A stretch of 64,000 nucleotides of DNA from Ruminococcaceae bacterium UBA6434 (GCA_002437245.1 DJOQ01000034.1:1-64000), one strand, 5' to 3'. Shown: positions 18,507 to 27,406, numbered from the stretch's first letter. The notes: generated by a model not told the origin, from the letters alone. Program-made: numbers and translations.

Positions 18507-18962
18507 ATGAAAGCTGTTTTACAGCGTGTCAAAAACGCTGAAGTTACCGTGGACGGTGAGTCCGTCGGGAAAATAGGCGAGGGGTATATGCTGCTTTTGG
18601 GAGTAATGAACGGTGACACAAAAGAGGACGCCGAGCTGCTTGCCAAAAAGACCGCAATGCTGCGCGTGTTTACCGACGAAAACGATAAAATGAATAAATC
18701 CGTGCTCGATATCGGCGGTGAGGTGCTTGTTGTATCGCAATTCACACTCTGTGCCGACGTAAAAAAGGGCAACAGACCGTCTTTTGACAATTCCGCAAAG
18801 CCCGATGAAGCAAAGGCTCTCTATGAGTATTTTTGCTCGGAGCTTAAAAAGAACGGGGTAAAAAATGTAGAGACCGGCGTTTTCGGCGCACATATGCAGG
18901 TGTCGCTTGTAAACAACGGCCCCGTCACAATTATTTACGATACTTCCGTATGGAAAAAATAA
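18507..18962 (+). CDS. dtd: D-aminoacyl-tRNA deacylase
   Basis: Removes D-amino acids (and mis-charged Gly) from tRNA. Both signature motifs are present: SQFTLCAD around residue 77 and NNGPVTI near the C terminus. 151 residues from the ATG at 18507 with AAAAGGA upstream; longer readings into the aminopeptidase gene are not supported. The next gene starts 11 nt after the stop; this pairing with an MBL-fold hydrolase and hemZ recurs in Clostridia. Confidence 0.95.
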   Translation: MKAVLQRVKNAEVTVDGESVGKIGEGYMLLLGVMNGDTKEDAELLAKKTAMLRVFTDENDKMNKSVLDIGGEVLVVSQFTLCADVKKGNRPSFDNSAKPDEAKALYEYFCSELKKNGVKNVETGVFGAHMQVSLVNNGPVTIIYDTSVWKK

Positions 18963-18973
18963 CGGAGAAAACA

Positions 18974-19606
18974 ATGTCACTTAATATAAAGGTTATGCCG
19001 CTCGGTCCGATAAGCGCCAACTGCTATATCCTGACCGACGAAAAAAGCCGCGAGAGCGCGGTAATAGATCCGGGCGATTTTAACGAAGCGCTTAAAAACG
19101 CCGTAAAGGATTTAAATGTCAAATACATACTTTTAACACACGGACATTTCGACCATATTCTCGGAGTCTACGGGCTGAAAAGCTTTACCGGTGCAAAGGT
19201 GCTCATACATAAGCTTGACGGCGATTGCCTGTCGGATGAAACCAAGAGCCTTTGCTCATGGGAGTATCCGGGAAAGCAGAAAAAGATGTCTGCCGACATT
19301 TTGTTGTCCGATAACGATAAAATATCACTCGGCGATACCGTTCTTCGCGTAATGCACACCCCCGGTCACACAAAGGGCGGCGTGTGCTATATTGATGAAA
19401 AAGATAAACTTATTTTTTCGGGCGATACGCTGTTTTGCCTCAGCGCAGGCAGGACCGATTTCCCCGACGGCAGCACAAAGGAGCTTTTTGAGTCGCTTAA
19501 AAAGCTGCGCGATTTATCGGGCAATTATACGGTCTATCCGGGGCATAATAAGGCTACAACGCTTAGCTTTGAACGTAAAAATAACAGATATATGAGGGCG
19601 CTTTGA
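18974..19606 (+). CDS. Metallo-beta-lactamase-fold hydrolase (glyoxalase II-like)
   Basis: MBL-fold hydrolase, 210 residues. Zinc motif THGHFDH, then HTPGHTKGG, FSGDTLF and the final PGHNKATT histidine. This resembles YqgX-type hydroxyacylglutathione-hydrolase-like proteins of Firmicutes, which probably do not use glutathione thioesters; substrate unknown. ATG 18974 with GGAG 6 nt upstream is preferred over a start inside dtd. The stop overlaps the hemZ start by 1 nt (TGATG). Confidence 0.88.
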   Translation: MSLNIKVMPLGPISANCYILTDEKSRESAVIDPGDFNEALKNAVKDLNVKYILLTHGHFDHILGVYGLKSFTGAKVLIHKLDGDCLSDETKSLCSWEYPGKQKKMSADILLSDNDKISLGDTVLRVMHTPGHTKGGVCYIDEKDKLIFSGDTLFCLSAGRTDFPDGSTKELFESLKKLRDLSGNYTVYPGHNKATTLSFERKNNRYMRAL

Positions 19607-21066
19607 TGAAGCTTCTGATAATAGGGCATAAATATCAGTATGAGATGTTAAAGCTCACTCAGATATTTTATCCGAATACAAAAATCGAACTGCTGTTTTC
19701 GCCTGCGGATACGGGCGATGACGAAACGGTAATCACAACCGAACTCACAAAAGATAATATTGCCGTATCGTTTGCCGCGCACGAAAAGCAAAAGACTCTC
19801 ACAAAACCGCGCCCCGAAAAAGATGACGAAGAGCGTTGTATGGCGTCTATGCTGTTTTCGTTGCTCTGCGAAAACACGGGATATATCCCTAAGTGGGGAA
19901 TGCTCACGGGCATAAGACCGTCTAAGCTCTTCAGGGGATTTACCGAAAAGTACGGCGAAGAAAAGGCGGAAAAAATATTTACGGACGACTATTTCGTTTC
20001 GGAGCAAAAAACCCGACTTACGGCAAGCGTTGCCTCTGCTGAGGAAAAAACAATCGCTCTGTCGCGCCCGGATTCTTTCAGCCTTTACGTCGCAATACCG
20101 TTTTGCCCGTCGCGGTGCAGCTATTGTTCGTTCGTCTCACATTCCACCGAGACGGCAAGCGCAAAAAAGACGATTCCCGAGTACGTAAAGCTTTTATGCG
20201 AGGAGCTTCGCATAACGGGCGAAATTGCAAGAAATGCAAATCTCAGACTTGAAAGCGTCTATTTCGGCGGCGGAACTCCGACCTCGCTGTCGGCTTCACA
20301 GCTTACAATGTTGTTTGACGCCGTCAAAGAGAATTTCGATTTGTCCGCGTGCAGGGAGTACACGGTTGAAGCCGGCAGACCCGATACAATAACAAGGGAA
20401 AAACTGCTTGCGATTAAAAACGGCGGTGCCGGCAGAATAAGCATAAATCCCCAGACCTTCAGCGACGAGGTTCTCCGAAATATCGGCAGGCGCCATTCTG
20501 CGGAGCTTACAAGGGAGAAGTTCCTTGAGGCGCGCTCGATAGGATTTGACAATATAAATACAGACCTTATAGCCGGGCTGCCGGGCGACACTTACGAGGG
20601 CTTTTGCGATTCGCTTACCAAAACTCTTGAGCTCTCACCCGAGAACATAACGGTACATACGCTCGCCCTAAAGCGCGCGTCAAATCTCGGTACGGAAATA
20701 GGCAAGGTCAATACCGAAAACGGAGCCGCGGCAGATAAAATGCTCGATTTCGCCTACGGCTTGCTCACCGATAACGGCTATTTCCCGTATTATATGTATC
20801 GCCAATCAAAAACGCTCAACAATCTCGAAAATACGGGATATGCGAAAAAAGGCAGAGAGTGTCTCTATAATATCTTTATGATGGAGGAGTGCCACAGCAT
20901 TTTTGCGGTCGGCGCAGGAGCCGTCACGAAGATATGTATTCCCGAAAAAAACGAGATAAAGCGAATATTCAATTTTAAATATCCGTATGAATATATTTCA
21001 AGGTTCAATATTATTAAGGAGCGGAAAAACGAGATAACCGCTCTGCTGACTAAAGCGAAAGAGTAG
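19606..21066 (+). CDS. hemZ: Radical SAM coproporphyrinogen dehydrogenase-like protein HemZ
   Basis: HemZ family, related to the oxygen-independent coproporphyrinogen III dehydrogenase HemN. An N-terminal domain of ~155 residues precedes the radical SAM core, whose [4Fe-4S] motif is CPSRCSYC. GGGTPT and PGDT segments follow, and a C-terminal HemN-like region has GRECLYNIFMM and AVGAGAVTK. 486 residues. No other heme genes are nearby; in anaerobes the true substrate of HemZ is uncertain. It follows the MBL gene with a 1-nt overlap and is 8 nt from the nucleoside kinase. Confidence 0.9.
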   Translation: MKLLIIGHKYQYEMLKLTQIFYPNTKIELLFSPADTGDDETVITTELTKDNIAVSFAAHEKQKTLTKPRPEKDDEERCMASMLFSLLCENTGYIPKWGMLTGIRPSKLFRGFTEKYGEEKAEKIFTDDYFVSEQKTRLTASVASAEEKTIALSRPDSFSLYVAIPFCPSRCSYCSFVSHSTETASAKKTIPEYVKLLCEELRITGEIARNANLRLESVYFGGGTPTSLSASQLTMLFDAVKENFDLSACREYTVEAGRPDTITREKLLAIKNGGAGRISINPQTFSDEVLRNIGRRHSAELTREKFLEARSIGFDNINTDLIAGLPGDTYEGFCDSLTKTLELSPENITVHTLALKRASNLGTEIGKVNTENGAAADKMLDFAYGLLTDNGYFPYYMYRQSKTLNNLENTGYAKKGRECLYNIFMMEECHSIFAVGAGAVTKICIPEKNEIKRIFNFKYPYEYISRFNIIKERKNEITALLTKAKE

Positions 21067-21074
21067 GCTTTGAT

Positions 21075-21998
21075 ATGTCAAATCTTCACAACACAATAGA
21101 ATATATAAATTCGTTGTCTCAAAGCGACCCGCGTGAGCTTATAGACAGAAGCGAACAGAGATTTAAAAATATTATCCGTGATGTGTCGGATAAGGTCGAA
21201 AACGATTCGGGACTTCAAATAGTTATGCTCGCGGGACCCTCTGCGTCGGGAAAAACCACGACGGCGCAAAAGCTTGCCGAGGAGTTCACAAGGCGCGGCA
21301 TGAAAACATATCGTGTTTCGCTTGATGATTTTTATCTTGACAGGACCGATATTCCGGGCTACAGCGAGGGAAATCCCGACTACGAAACCGTGTTTGCGCT
21401 TGATTTGCCGCTTATCGAAAAGTGCCTTAACAGCCTTTTGCGCGGCGAGACTACCGTTATGCCGACATTTGATTTTGTGTCGGGCAAGCGCAAAGACGAG
21501 AGCTACGAGATAACCCTCGGTAAAAGCGACGCCATTGTTGTAGAGGGGCTTCACGCGCTGAATCCGATAATTACCGATAAGCTCCCCCACGAGAGAATAC
21601 TTAAAATATACATCAGTGTGTCGTCACGGATATATGACGAAAACAATAAGATAATTCTCAATAAGCGCAATATGCGTTTTATAAGACGAATGGTGCGCGA
21701 TTACAATTTCAGGGGCAGCTCCGTTGAAAACACGTATGAGCTTTGGGATAACGTCCGCAGCGGCGAAGACAAATATCTGTTCCCGTATTCGGGGCTTGCC
21801 GATATGCGGATAAATTCGGTACACCTGAGCGAACCGTGCCTGTTTAAAGATACGGCTTTAAGTCTTCTTCGCGATGCCGACCTTGACGGTGAACGCGCAA
21901 AGGACGCCGCAAGGCTTATAAGAGCGCTTGAAAAATTCAATTCCATATCTACCGAAATGGTGCCCGAAACATCGTTGCTCCGTGAATTTTTGGGATAA
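21075..21998 (+). CDS. Uridine-kinase-like nucleoside kinase (no TGS domain)
   Basis: P-loop kinase of the phosphoribulokinase/uridine kinase family: Walker A GPSASGKT at 54-61, SLDDFYLDR near 90, VEGLHALNP, and IRRMVRDYNFRG. The body resembles the C-terminal half of the ~550-residue clostridial nucleoside kinases, which carry an N-terminal TGS/ThrRS-like region; here only ~45 residues precede the P-loop (307 in all). It is therefore a short or trimmed version; no upstream frame encodes the missing domain, since hemZ occupies that sequence. Likely acts in pyrimidine nucleoside salvage; exact substrate unknown. Confidence 0.85.
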   Translation: MSNLHNTIEYINSLSQSDPRELIDRSEQRFKNIIRDVSDKVENDSGLQIVMLAGPSASGKTTTAQKLAEEFTRRGMKTYRVSLDDFYLDRTDIPGYSEGNPDYETVFALDLPLIEKCLNSLLRGETTVMPTFDFVSGKRKDESYEITLGKSDAIVVEGLHALNPIITDKLPHERILKIYISVSSRIYDENNKIILNKRNMRFIRRMVRDYNFRGSSVENTYELWDNVRSGEDKYLFPYSGLADMRINSVHLSEPCLFKDTALSLLRDADLDGERAKDAARLIRALEKFNSISTEMVPETSLLREFLG

Positions 21999-22002
21999 TT
22001 TA

Positions 22003-22031
22003 TTGACTAAACCGAGATAAAATGATATTCT
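22003..22031 (+). promoter_or_regulatory. Promoter for the SpoVB-like gene
   Basis: TTGACT, 17-bp spacer, TATTCT, about 34 nt before the TTG start codon. Confidence 0.6.
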
Positions 22032-22064
22032 ATCTTTTACTGCAAAATATGAGGTGATTGTCAG

Positions 22065-23849
22065 TTGGCGCAAAAAAAGAGAAAAAGCCAATCGCTTTTA
22101 AACGGCGCGCTCGTTTTGAGCGTCTCGACGCTGCTTGTTAAAATCATAGGCGTTATCTACAAAATACCCATTTCAAATATGATGGGCGCGGTAGGTCGCG
22201 GCTATTTTGACTCCGCATATAACCTTTACATACCGATATATACCATTTCCATGGCGGGACTTCCCGTAGCCGTATCAAAGATGGTTTCACAGCAGGCGGC
22301 TCTCGGCAGATATCGCGATGTGCGTATGATTTTCCGCGTGTCGGCAAGGCTGTTTACACTCACGGGCATTCTCGGCACAATACTTCTTCTCATTTTTGCA
22401 TACCCCTATGCTCTTGTAGCAAAGACAAATGAAGTAATTCCGGCTATTATTGCCATAACTCCGTCCATATTCTTCTGCTGTATGATGTCGATATATCGCG
22501 GATATTATAACGGACTTCGCAATATGAACCCCACCGCCATATCGCAGGTGGTAGAGGCAATAGGCAAGATGATATTCGGTATAGCTGCGGCAAAACTCAC
22601 CATAACATACGGCTATTCGCAGTTCGAGTCGGGCGCCAAGGTGTTCGGAAAGGTATGCGCGTCTGAATCCGAGGCCATGAGCGCCATATATCCTTATGCG
22701 GCGGCGGCAGCAGCCATAGGCGTTACTATGGGTAGCGTTATAGGTATGATTTATATGTTAATCCTGCATAAGGTAAAGGGCGACGGCATAACGCGCATCG
22801 AAATAGTTAATTCGCCGCGTCCGGTAAACAGCGGAGCAATTGCAAAAACGCTTGTGGCAATTGCAATCCCCGTAGTTACGTCGTCTATAATATTCAGCCT
22901 TACAAACCTTATAGACGCCATAACCATACAAAACAGACTTGACAGCGTTATTTCAAATAACCTTGACCTCATAAAGAGTATGTATGCTACCCAGATAGCC
23001 GAGGCGCACGTTCTTGATGCCGACCTTAAAGACTTTCTTTACGGTGCGTATACGCTCTCTCTTGACTTTAAAAACCTTATTCCGTCAATAACCACAACTC
23101 TCGGCGTCAGCGCCATACCGGCACTCTCGGCGGCATATGCCGTTAAAGATAAGCGTGCGCTGAAGTCGTCGGTAGAGTCCGTTTTAAGAGTGGGTATGAT
23201 AATATCGCTCGCCTCCGGCATAGGTATGGGCGTTTTGGCAGAGCCGATACTCCGTATGTTCTACGAAAACGGCAAATCCGCACCTGCCATATCAATAGCC
23301 GCGCCTATAATGGCGGCTTACGGCTACACCATTTTCCTGATGGCGATTTCTCAGCCGATGACAAATATGCTTCAGGCTGTCGGCAAAGCAAACGTTCCCG
23401 TTAAATCGTTGACTGTCGGAGCCGTTGTCAAGGTCATAGCAAACTACATTTTTATAGGCATACCGTCCGTTAATATCAACGGAGCGGTTATAGGCACCGT
23501 GCTTTGTTACCTTATAGTTGTCGTTTACAACTATATAGCGCTTATTAAAGCCACAAAAGTCAAAGTCAATGTTATGTCGGTAGTAATAAAGCCGCTTATC
23601 AGCTCAGTGCTTTGCGGCGTGGCTGCATACTGTGCATACGGCATATTCTATAAAATACTGCCGCAGAGACTTATCCACGGTTATTCGCTTGCCAATATAG
23701 CCGCAACATTGATTGCCGTAGTTGTGGCTGTAATAGTTTATGTCATTTCAATGCTGCTTATCGGCGGACTCGCAAAGGACGATATAATTATGATGCCCAA
23801 GGGAGAAAAAATTGCCAAAAAGCTTGCAAAATATGGATTTATAGAGTAA
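22065..23849 (+). CDS. SpoVB/MurJ-like MOP-superfamily flippase
   Basis: Polytopic membrane protein (594 residues, about 14 transmembrane segments) of the polysaccharide transporter/MATE-like superfamily. The N-terminal KIIGVIYKIPISNMMG and PVAVSKMVS segments are typical of SpoVB/YtgP/YabM proteins, which flip lipid-linked wall precursors, in SpoVB for the spore cortex. TTG start with GAGGTGAT 6 nt upstream. It has its own promoter and is followed at 24 nt by mazG, an arrangement common in Clostridia (spoVB-mazG-hup). Whether it serves sporulation or vegetative growth cannot be told here. Confidence 0.88.
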   Translation: MAQKKRKSQSLLNGALVLSVSTLLVKIIGVIYKIPISNMMGAVGRGYFDSAYNLYIPIYTISMAGLPVAVSKMVSQQAALGRYRDVRMIFRVSARLFTLTGILGTILLLIFAYPYALVAKTNEVIPAIIAITPSIFFCCMMSIYRGYYNGLRNMNPTAISQVVEAIGKMIFGIAAAKLTITYGYSQFESGAKVFGKVCASESEAMSAIYPYAAAAAAIGVTMGSVIGMIYMLILHKVKGDGITRIEIVNSPRPVNSGAIAKTLVAIAIPVVTSSIIFSLTNLIDAITIQNRLDSVISNNLDLIKSMYATQIAEAHVLDADLKDFLYGAYTLSLDFKNLIPSITTTLGVSAIPALSAAYAVKDKRALKSSVESVLRVGMIISLASGIGMGVLAEPILRMFYENGKSAPAISIAAPIMAAYGYTIFLMAISQPMTNMLQAVGKANVPVKSLTVGAVVKVIANYIFIGIPSVNINGAVIGTVLCYLIVVVYNYIALIKATKVKVNVMSVVIKPLISSVLCGVAAYCAYGIFYKILPQRLIHGYSLANIAATLIAVVVAVIVYVISMLLIGGLAKDDIIMMPKGEKIAKKLAKYGFIE

Positions 23850-23873
23850 AATACAAAGGAAGGCTTATTTAAA

Positions 23874-24713
23874 ATGGCGGTTGATTTTGAGTTTAAATCA
23901 AAATACAATGTCGATGACCTTTTAAACATTATGCGTATACTCCGTGAACCGGGCGGTTGCCCTTGGGACAGGGAGCAGACCCATGAGTCGATAAAAAAGA
24001 ATTTTATCGAAGAGACATACGAGGTCATTGAGGCTATCGATAAAAAAGACAAAGAGCTTTTGTGCGAGGAACTCGGCGATGTTTTAATGCAGGTTGTGTT
24101 TCATGCGGAGATGGAGAGGGAAACCGGCTCGTTTGATTTCTCCGATGTTGCGGACGGTGTCTGCAAAAAGCTTATAGAGCGTCATCCACACGTTTTCGGT
24201 GATACCGAAGTCTCGTCCACGGATGAGGTTTTAAGCAATTGGGACGCCATTAAATCCAAGTCGAAAAAGCGCAAGACCGTTACCGATAAAATGCTTTCCG
24301 TTCCGCGAGAGCTTCCGGCGCTTATGCGTGCACAGAAGCTTCAGGAAAAGGCGAGCAAGGTGGGCTTTGATTGGCCTGATGTAAGCGGTGCGATAGATAA
24401 AATAGACGAAGAGAGCGCCGAATTTAAAGCCGCCTTAAAAAACGGCGACAGCGAAAATGCGTTTGAGGAACTCGGCGATTTACTTTTCTCGGCTGTCAAT
24501 GCGGCGCGTTTCATAAATGTTGACGCCGAAGAGGCTCTTACCCGTTCGTCCGATAAATTCCTGTCTCGTTTTGCGACGGTTGAACGCCTTGCAAAAGAGC
24601 GGAATGTCGATATGGAAAAGTCCTCAATCACGGAGCTTGATAAGCTCTGGGACGAGGCAAAATTAAATTCAGCTTCCTGTTCGCACGCCGAGGGCGAAGC
24701 GACGGATAAATAA
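23874..24713 (+). CDS. mazG: Nucleoside triphosphate pyrophosphohydrolase MazG
   Basis: House-cleaning NTP pyrophosphatase, 279 residues with two MazG domains: the first has GCPWDREQTH and EEELGDVLMQ-type metal residues (LCEELGDVL), the second has a FEELGDLLFSAVN segment. It hydrolyses non-canonical or excess (d)NTPs to monophosphates. It lies between the SpoVB-like gene and hup, 28 nt before the latter. Confidence 0.94.
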   Translation: MAVDFEFKSKYNVDDLLNIMRILREPGGCPWDREQTHESIKKNFIEETYEVIEAIDKKDKELLCEELGDVLMQVVFHAEMERETGSFDFSDVADGVCKKLIERHPHVFGDTEVSSTDEVLSNWDAIKSKSKKRKTVTDKMLSVPRELPALMRAQKLQEKASKVGFDWPDVSGAIDKIDEESAEFKAALKNGDSENAFEELGDLLFSAVNAARFINVDAEEALTRSSDKFLSRFATVERLAKERNVDMEKSSITELDKLWDEAKLNSASCSHAEGEATDK

Positions 24714-24741
24714 AACATTGTAAAAAACGGAGGAAAACAAA

Positions 24742-25017
24742 ATGAATAAGACAGAACTTATCGCAGCAGTTGCTGAAAAGGCTGACCTCTCTAAGAAAGA
24801 CGCTGACGCAGCAGTATCGGCAGTTCTCGGTGCTATAACCGACGCTCTTAAAGCAGGCGACAAGATTCAGCTTGTAGGTTTCGGTACTTTTGAGGTTCGT
24901 AACCGTGCAGCTAAGCAGGGCCGCAACCCGAGAACAGGCGAGACCATGACTGTTCCGGCTTCTAAGGTTCCGGCTTTCAAAGCAGGCAAAGCTCTTAAAG
25001 ACGCTGTTGCTGAATAA
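24742..25017 (+). CDS. hup: HU-family nucleoid protein
   Basis: Histone-like DNA-bending protein, 91 residues. [20 protein letters not shown] start, [10 protein letters not shown], the DNA-binding arm GRNPRTGE and the [13 protein letters not shown] tail are all diagnostic. Strong SD GGAGG. Codon use is visibly more biased (GCT/GCA Ala, CTT/CTC Leu, AAG Lys) than in mazG, as expected for an abundant protein. Closed by a strong terminator. Confidence 0.97.
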   Translation: MNKTELIAAVAEKADLSKKDADAAVSAVLGAITDALKAGDKIQLVGFGTFEVRNRAAKQGRNPRTGETMTVPASKVPAFKAGKALKDAVAE

Positions 25018-25038
25018 TTACGGCTTAATAAGAAATTT

Positions 25039-25064
25039 ACCCACCGCAATGCGGTGGGTTTTTC
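25039..25064 (+). terminator. Terminator after hup
   Basis: ACCCACCGC (25039-25047), 3-nt loop, GCGGTGGGT (25051-25059), then TTTTTC. Confidence 0.93.
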
Positions 25065-25094
25065 TTTTGTCTCTATGTGCGGCTTATAATCGAC

Positions 25095-25634
25095 TTATTC
25101 CTCCATCTGCTTGCCGAGAAAAGACGCCGCAACCGATACGAGCTTGCGCTCTGTCTCCGACGGAAGAGAGCCGTCCGAATTTAAAAGCAGTACAACACAG
25201 CCCGAAACGTCGCCGCTGCCTATTATCGGGTAGGCAACCGCCGCCTCGCGGCTCATTCCGCTTATCGGGTAAACGGGCTCATCGTCGGCAGAGGCTGTGT
25301 AATTGGTTCTGTTTTCCATGAGCGTTTCAAGCTCCGACGATACTCTTCTCTCAAGGTATTCTTTTTTTGATATTCCGGAAACGGAAATTACATGATCGCG
25401 GTCCGTTATCATAACAGGCAAATCGGTAGCCCTGCAAAGTACCTCGGCATATTGGTCGGCAAATTCGGACAATTCGCCTATCGGCGAGTACTTTTTAAAA
25501 ATAACCTCTCCGTCCGCCGCCGTAAATATTTCGAGCGGGTCGCCCTCTCTTATACGCATGGTTCTGCGGATTTCCTTAGGTATAACAACGCGCCCGAGGT
25601 CATCTATTCTACGCACTATTCCTGTCGCTTTCAT
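25095..25634 (-). CDS. spoVT: Stage V sporulation protein T (AbrB-type regulator)
   Basis: Transcription regulator of late forespore genes. N-terminal AbrB swapped-hairpin domain (RRIDDLGRVVIPKEIRRT) in the first ~50 residues, then a GAF-like domain with PVMITDRDHVISVSG. 179 residues matches SpoVT, not the ~95-residue AbrB. The SD AAGGAGCT is 6 nt before the ATG and forms the 3' arm of a 16-bp leader hairpin (separate entry), so translation may be controlled. The gene follows corA on the same strand with ~86 nt between them. Confidence 0.92.
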   Translation of the reverse strand: MKATGIVRRIDDLGRVVIPKEIRRTMRIREGDPLEIFTAADGEVIFKKYSPIGELSEFADQYAEVLCRATDLPVMITDRDHVISVSGISKKEYLERRVSSELETLMENRTNYTASADDEPVYPISGMSREAAVAYPIIGSGDVSGCVVLLLNSDGSLPSETERKLVSVAASFLGKQMEE

Positions 25635-25640
25635 AAATTT

Positions 25641-25685
25641 AGCTCCTTAAAAAACTTTGTTGCCTTAATAGTTTTTCAAGGAGCT
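25641..25685 (-). promoter_or_regulatory. SD-sequestering hairpin in the spoVT leader
   Basis: On the minus strand 25685-25670 (AGCTCCTTGAAAAACT) pairs with 25656-25641 (AGTTTTTTAAGGAGCT) over 16 positions, one of them G-U, with a 13-nt loop. The 3' arm contains the whole SD AAGGAG. A TATAAT at 25691-25696 would place the transcript start close to the 5' base of the stem, so the mRNA may begin with this hairpin. There is no U-run after it, so it is not a good terminator for corA. Confidence 0.75.
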
Positions 25686-25720
25686 TTAAAATTATACCGT
25701 TGTTATTTTTTGCGGGCTGT

Positions 25721-26665
25721 TTATTTAAACATTTTTATTCGCAAAAACAAAATTGCGACAATTACGCTTAAAAGCACGGCAATTCCGATTATAATAAGGA
25801 ACCCTAAGGGACTTCCGGCAAACGGCATACCGGCGGCGTTGACGTTCATACCGTACGCGCTGAATATCATTGTCGGAACGGAGAGGATAATAGTTACTAT
25901 CGCGAGCACTTTCATTACTATGTTCAGATTGTTTGATATTACCGACGCAAAAGCGTCCATGGTTCCGCTCAAAATTCCGCTGTATATATTAGCCATTTCA
26001 ATAGCCTGCTTGTTTTCTACAATAGCGTCGTCAAGCAGCTCGGAATCTTCGGGGTATTTCTTTATTGTCTCCGTCCTCAAAAGTTTTTCGAGCACTATTT
26101 CGTTTGAACGCAGAGCGGTGGAAAAATAAACAAGGCTTTTTTCGAGCTTCAAAAGCTCAATCAGCTCCCGATTTTGCGTGGAACGGTGAAGCTGCGCTTC
26201 AACCTCTTCGCTTCGGCGGTCTATATTATGCAGATATTGCAGATAAAGCGTTGCAATGTTGTAAAGAAGCTGCAGTACAAAGCGCGATTTCATTCCCGTG
26301 TTGAAGCCTCTTACTCTTTTGTCGATAAAGGAGCTTAAAACCGGAGTGCTTTCGCTGCAAACCGTTATTATGGCTCCGTTTACGATTATAACGGACATCG
26401 GTATGGTGCTGTAGAGCTCTCTGTCGCTCTGCTCCTCGACCGTGGGTATATTCACGAGTACCATTGTATAGCCTTCGTCCGCGTCAATTCGCGAACGCTC
26501 GTCAACGTCGAGTGCGGCTTTTATAATATCAGTGTCAAGAGAATACTCGTCCGATACGGCTTTGATTTCGTCTTCGTCGGGCGCAATCATTGATATCCAA
26601 CAGCCGTTTTGTGGTTTGTCGAGCCTTTTCAGAGTTTCGTTTTCGGTAAGGTAGTAGCGAACCAT
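25721..26665 (-). CDS. corA: CorA-family magnesium/divalent cation transporter
   Basis: Pentameric channel-type transporter. About 250 cytoplasmic N-terminal residues with a coiled-coil helix, then two C-terminal transmembrane segments, with the selectivity signature GMN in SAYGMNV. 314 residues is normal. The ion could be Mg2+, Co2+ or Zn2+; sequence alone does not settle it. Transcribed from its own promoter at 26710-26739. Confidence 0.93.
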   Translation of the reverse strand: MVRYYLTENETLKRLDKPQNGCWISMIAPDEDEIKAVSDEYSLDTDIIKAALDVDERSRIDADEGYTMVLVNIPTVEEQSDRELYSTIPMSVIIVNGAIITVCSESTPVLSSFIDKRVRGFNTGMKSRFVLQLLYNIATLYLQYLHNIDRRSEEVEAQLHRSTQNRELIELLKLEKSLVYFSTALRSNEIVLEKLLRTETIKKYPEDSELLDDAIVENKQAIEMANIYSGILSGTMDAFASVISNNLNIVMKVLAIVTIILSVPTMIFSAYGMNVNAAGMPFAGSPLGFLIIIGIAVLLSVIVAILFLRIKMFK

Positions 26666-26709
26666 ATTTCATCAGTCCCTAAAATAAAAGCAGAATTTTT
26701 ATCTTTATA

Positions 26710-26739
26710 ATTTTAATATAACCCCTATGGTTTTGTCAA
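26710..26739 (-). promoter_or_regulatory. corA promoter
   Basis: TTGACA, 18-bp spacer, TAAAAT on the minus strand, ~45 nt before the start codon. The short leader leaves no room for an M-box riboswitch. Confidence 0.65.
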
Positions 26740-26851
26740 ATCAAAAACATCATCACAAAGTTAGTTTATGCCTTTTTTAGCGGTGCTTTCCGCATATATT
26801 TTGCGGCTTTAAACGCAAAATAATAAAACAAAAAGAAAGGACGATGTAATT

Positions 26852-27148
26852 ATGAAACACAAAACAGAGCAGTATTCTCCGGCTGAAAATACTCTTGATA
26901 AAATACCCGTTACAAAACCCGATGCAAAATCGGTTACGGGACTTGTTAAATCGGGTGGCAGAGTAACGGGCTACAGATTGTCGGATAATTCTATAGTTGA
27001 CAGAGAAATGGCTGTTTCTCTCGCGCAGAAGGGCGAAATTTCAGGCGTCGGCATAGCGCACAGAGGCGAGACGCGATATTTGAAATCGATACCCGACGGC
27101 AGCGAAAGCAATAATCTCAGCAATTTGCCGACGATTTCCGATAACTGA
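26852..27148 (+). CDS. DUF3892-type small protein
   Basis: 98 residues. The segment from about residue 27 to 70 (VTGLVKSGGRVTGYRLSDN..., VSLAQKGEISGVGIAH) matches what I know as DUF3892: a small beta-rich domain of unknown function in Firmicutes. The Pro/Lys-rich N terminus and Ser/Asn-rich C terminus look disordered. GAAAGGA precedes the ATG. It is monocistronic with its own terminator. Confidence 0.75.
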   Translation: MKHKTEQYSPAENTLDKIPVTKPDAKSVTGLVKSGGRVTGYRLSDNSIVDREMAVSLAQKGEISGVGIAHRGETRYLKSIPDGSESNNLSNLPTISDN

Positions 27149-27162
27149 TTTGCTTATCTCCG

Positions 27163-27198
27163 AATTCCTGCCGAGGGACTGCTTCGGCGGGAATTTTT
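27163..27198 (+). terminator. Terminator after the DUF3892 gene
   Basis: AATTCCTGCCGA (27163-27174) pairs with 27184-27195 over 12 positions (one G-U), ending in a T-run. Confidence 0.9.
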
Positions 27199-27294
27199 GC
27201 GTTGCGCTTTGCGAAATTCCGACAGCAGAATAGCGTGCGGACGTCCGTCATATATTTTAAAGTAACCCATACAGCGTAAATATGTCTTAAACGG

Positions 27295-27324
27295 TTGACA
27301 ACAAAAGTGCGGCTGTGCTAACAT
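27295..27324 (+). promoter_or_regulatory. feoAB promoter
   Basis: TTGACA (27295-27300), 18-bp spacer, TAACAT (27319-27324). Confidence 0.65.
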
Positions 27325-27372
27325 ATTACAGTAAAAATCAGAAAACGACAAACGAACACGTATAATGTCAAA

Positions 27373-27388
27373 GTTAGTCAAAACTAAC
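27373..27388 (+). promoter_or_regulatory. Palindromic operator candidate upstream of feoA
   Basis: GTTAGT-CAAA-ACTAAC, a perfect 6-bp inverted repeat 19 nt before the feoA start, downstream of the promoter. The TTAG...CTAA type halves resemble sites of iron-responsive DtxR-family repressors; that identity is inference. Confidence 0.5.
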
Positions 27389-27406
27389 ACATTGCGGAGG
27401 AATAAG

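Noticed and set aside
27154..27390. 78-codon minus-strand frame upstream of feoA
   Set aside because: It covers the DUF3892 terminator and the feo promoter and has no SD.
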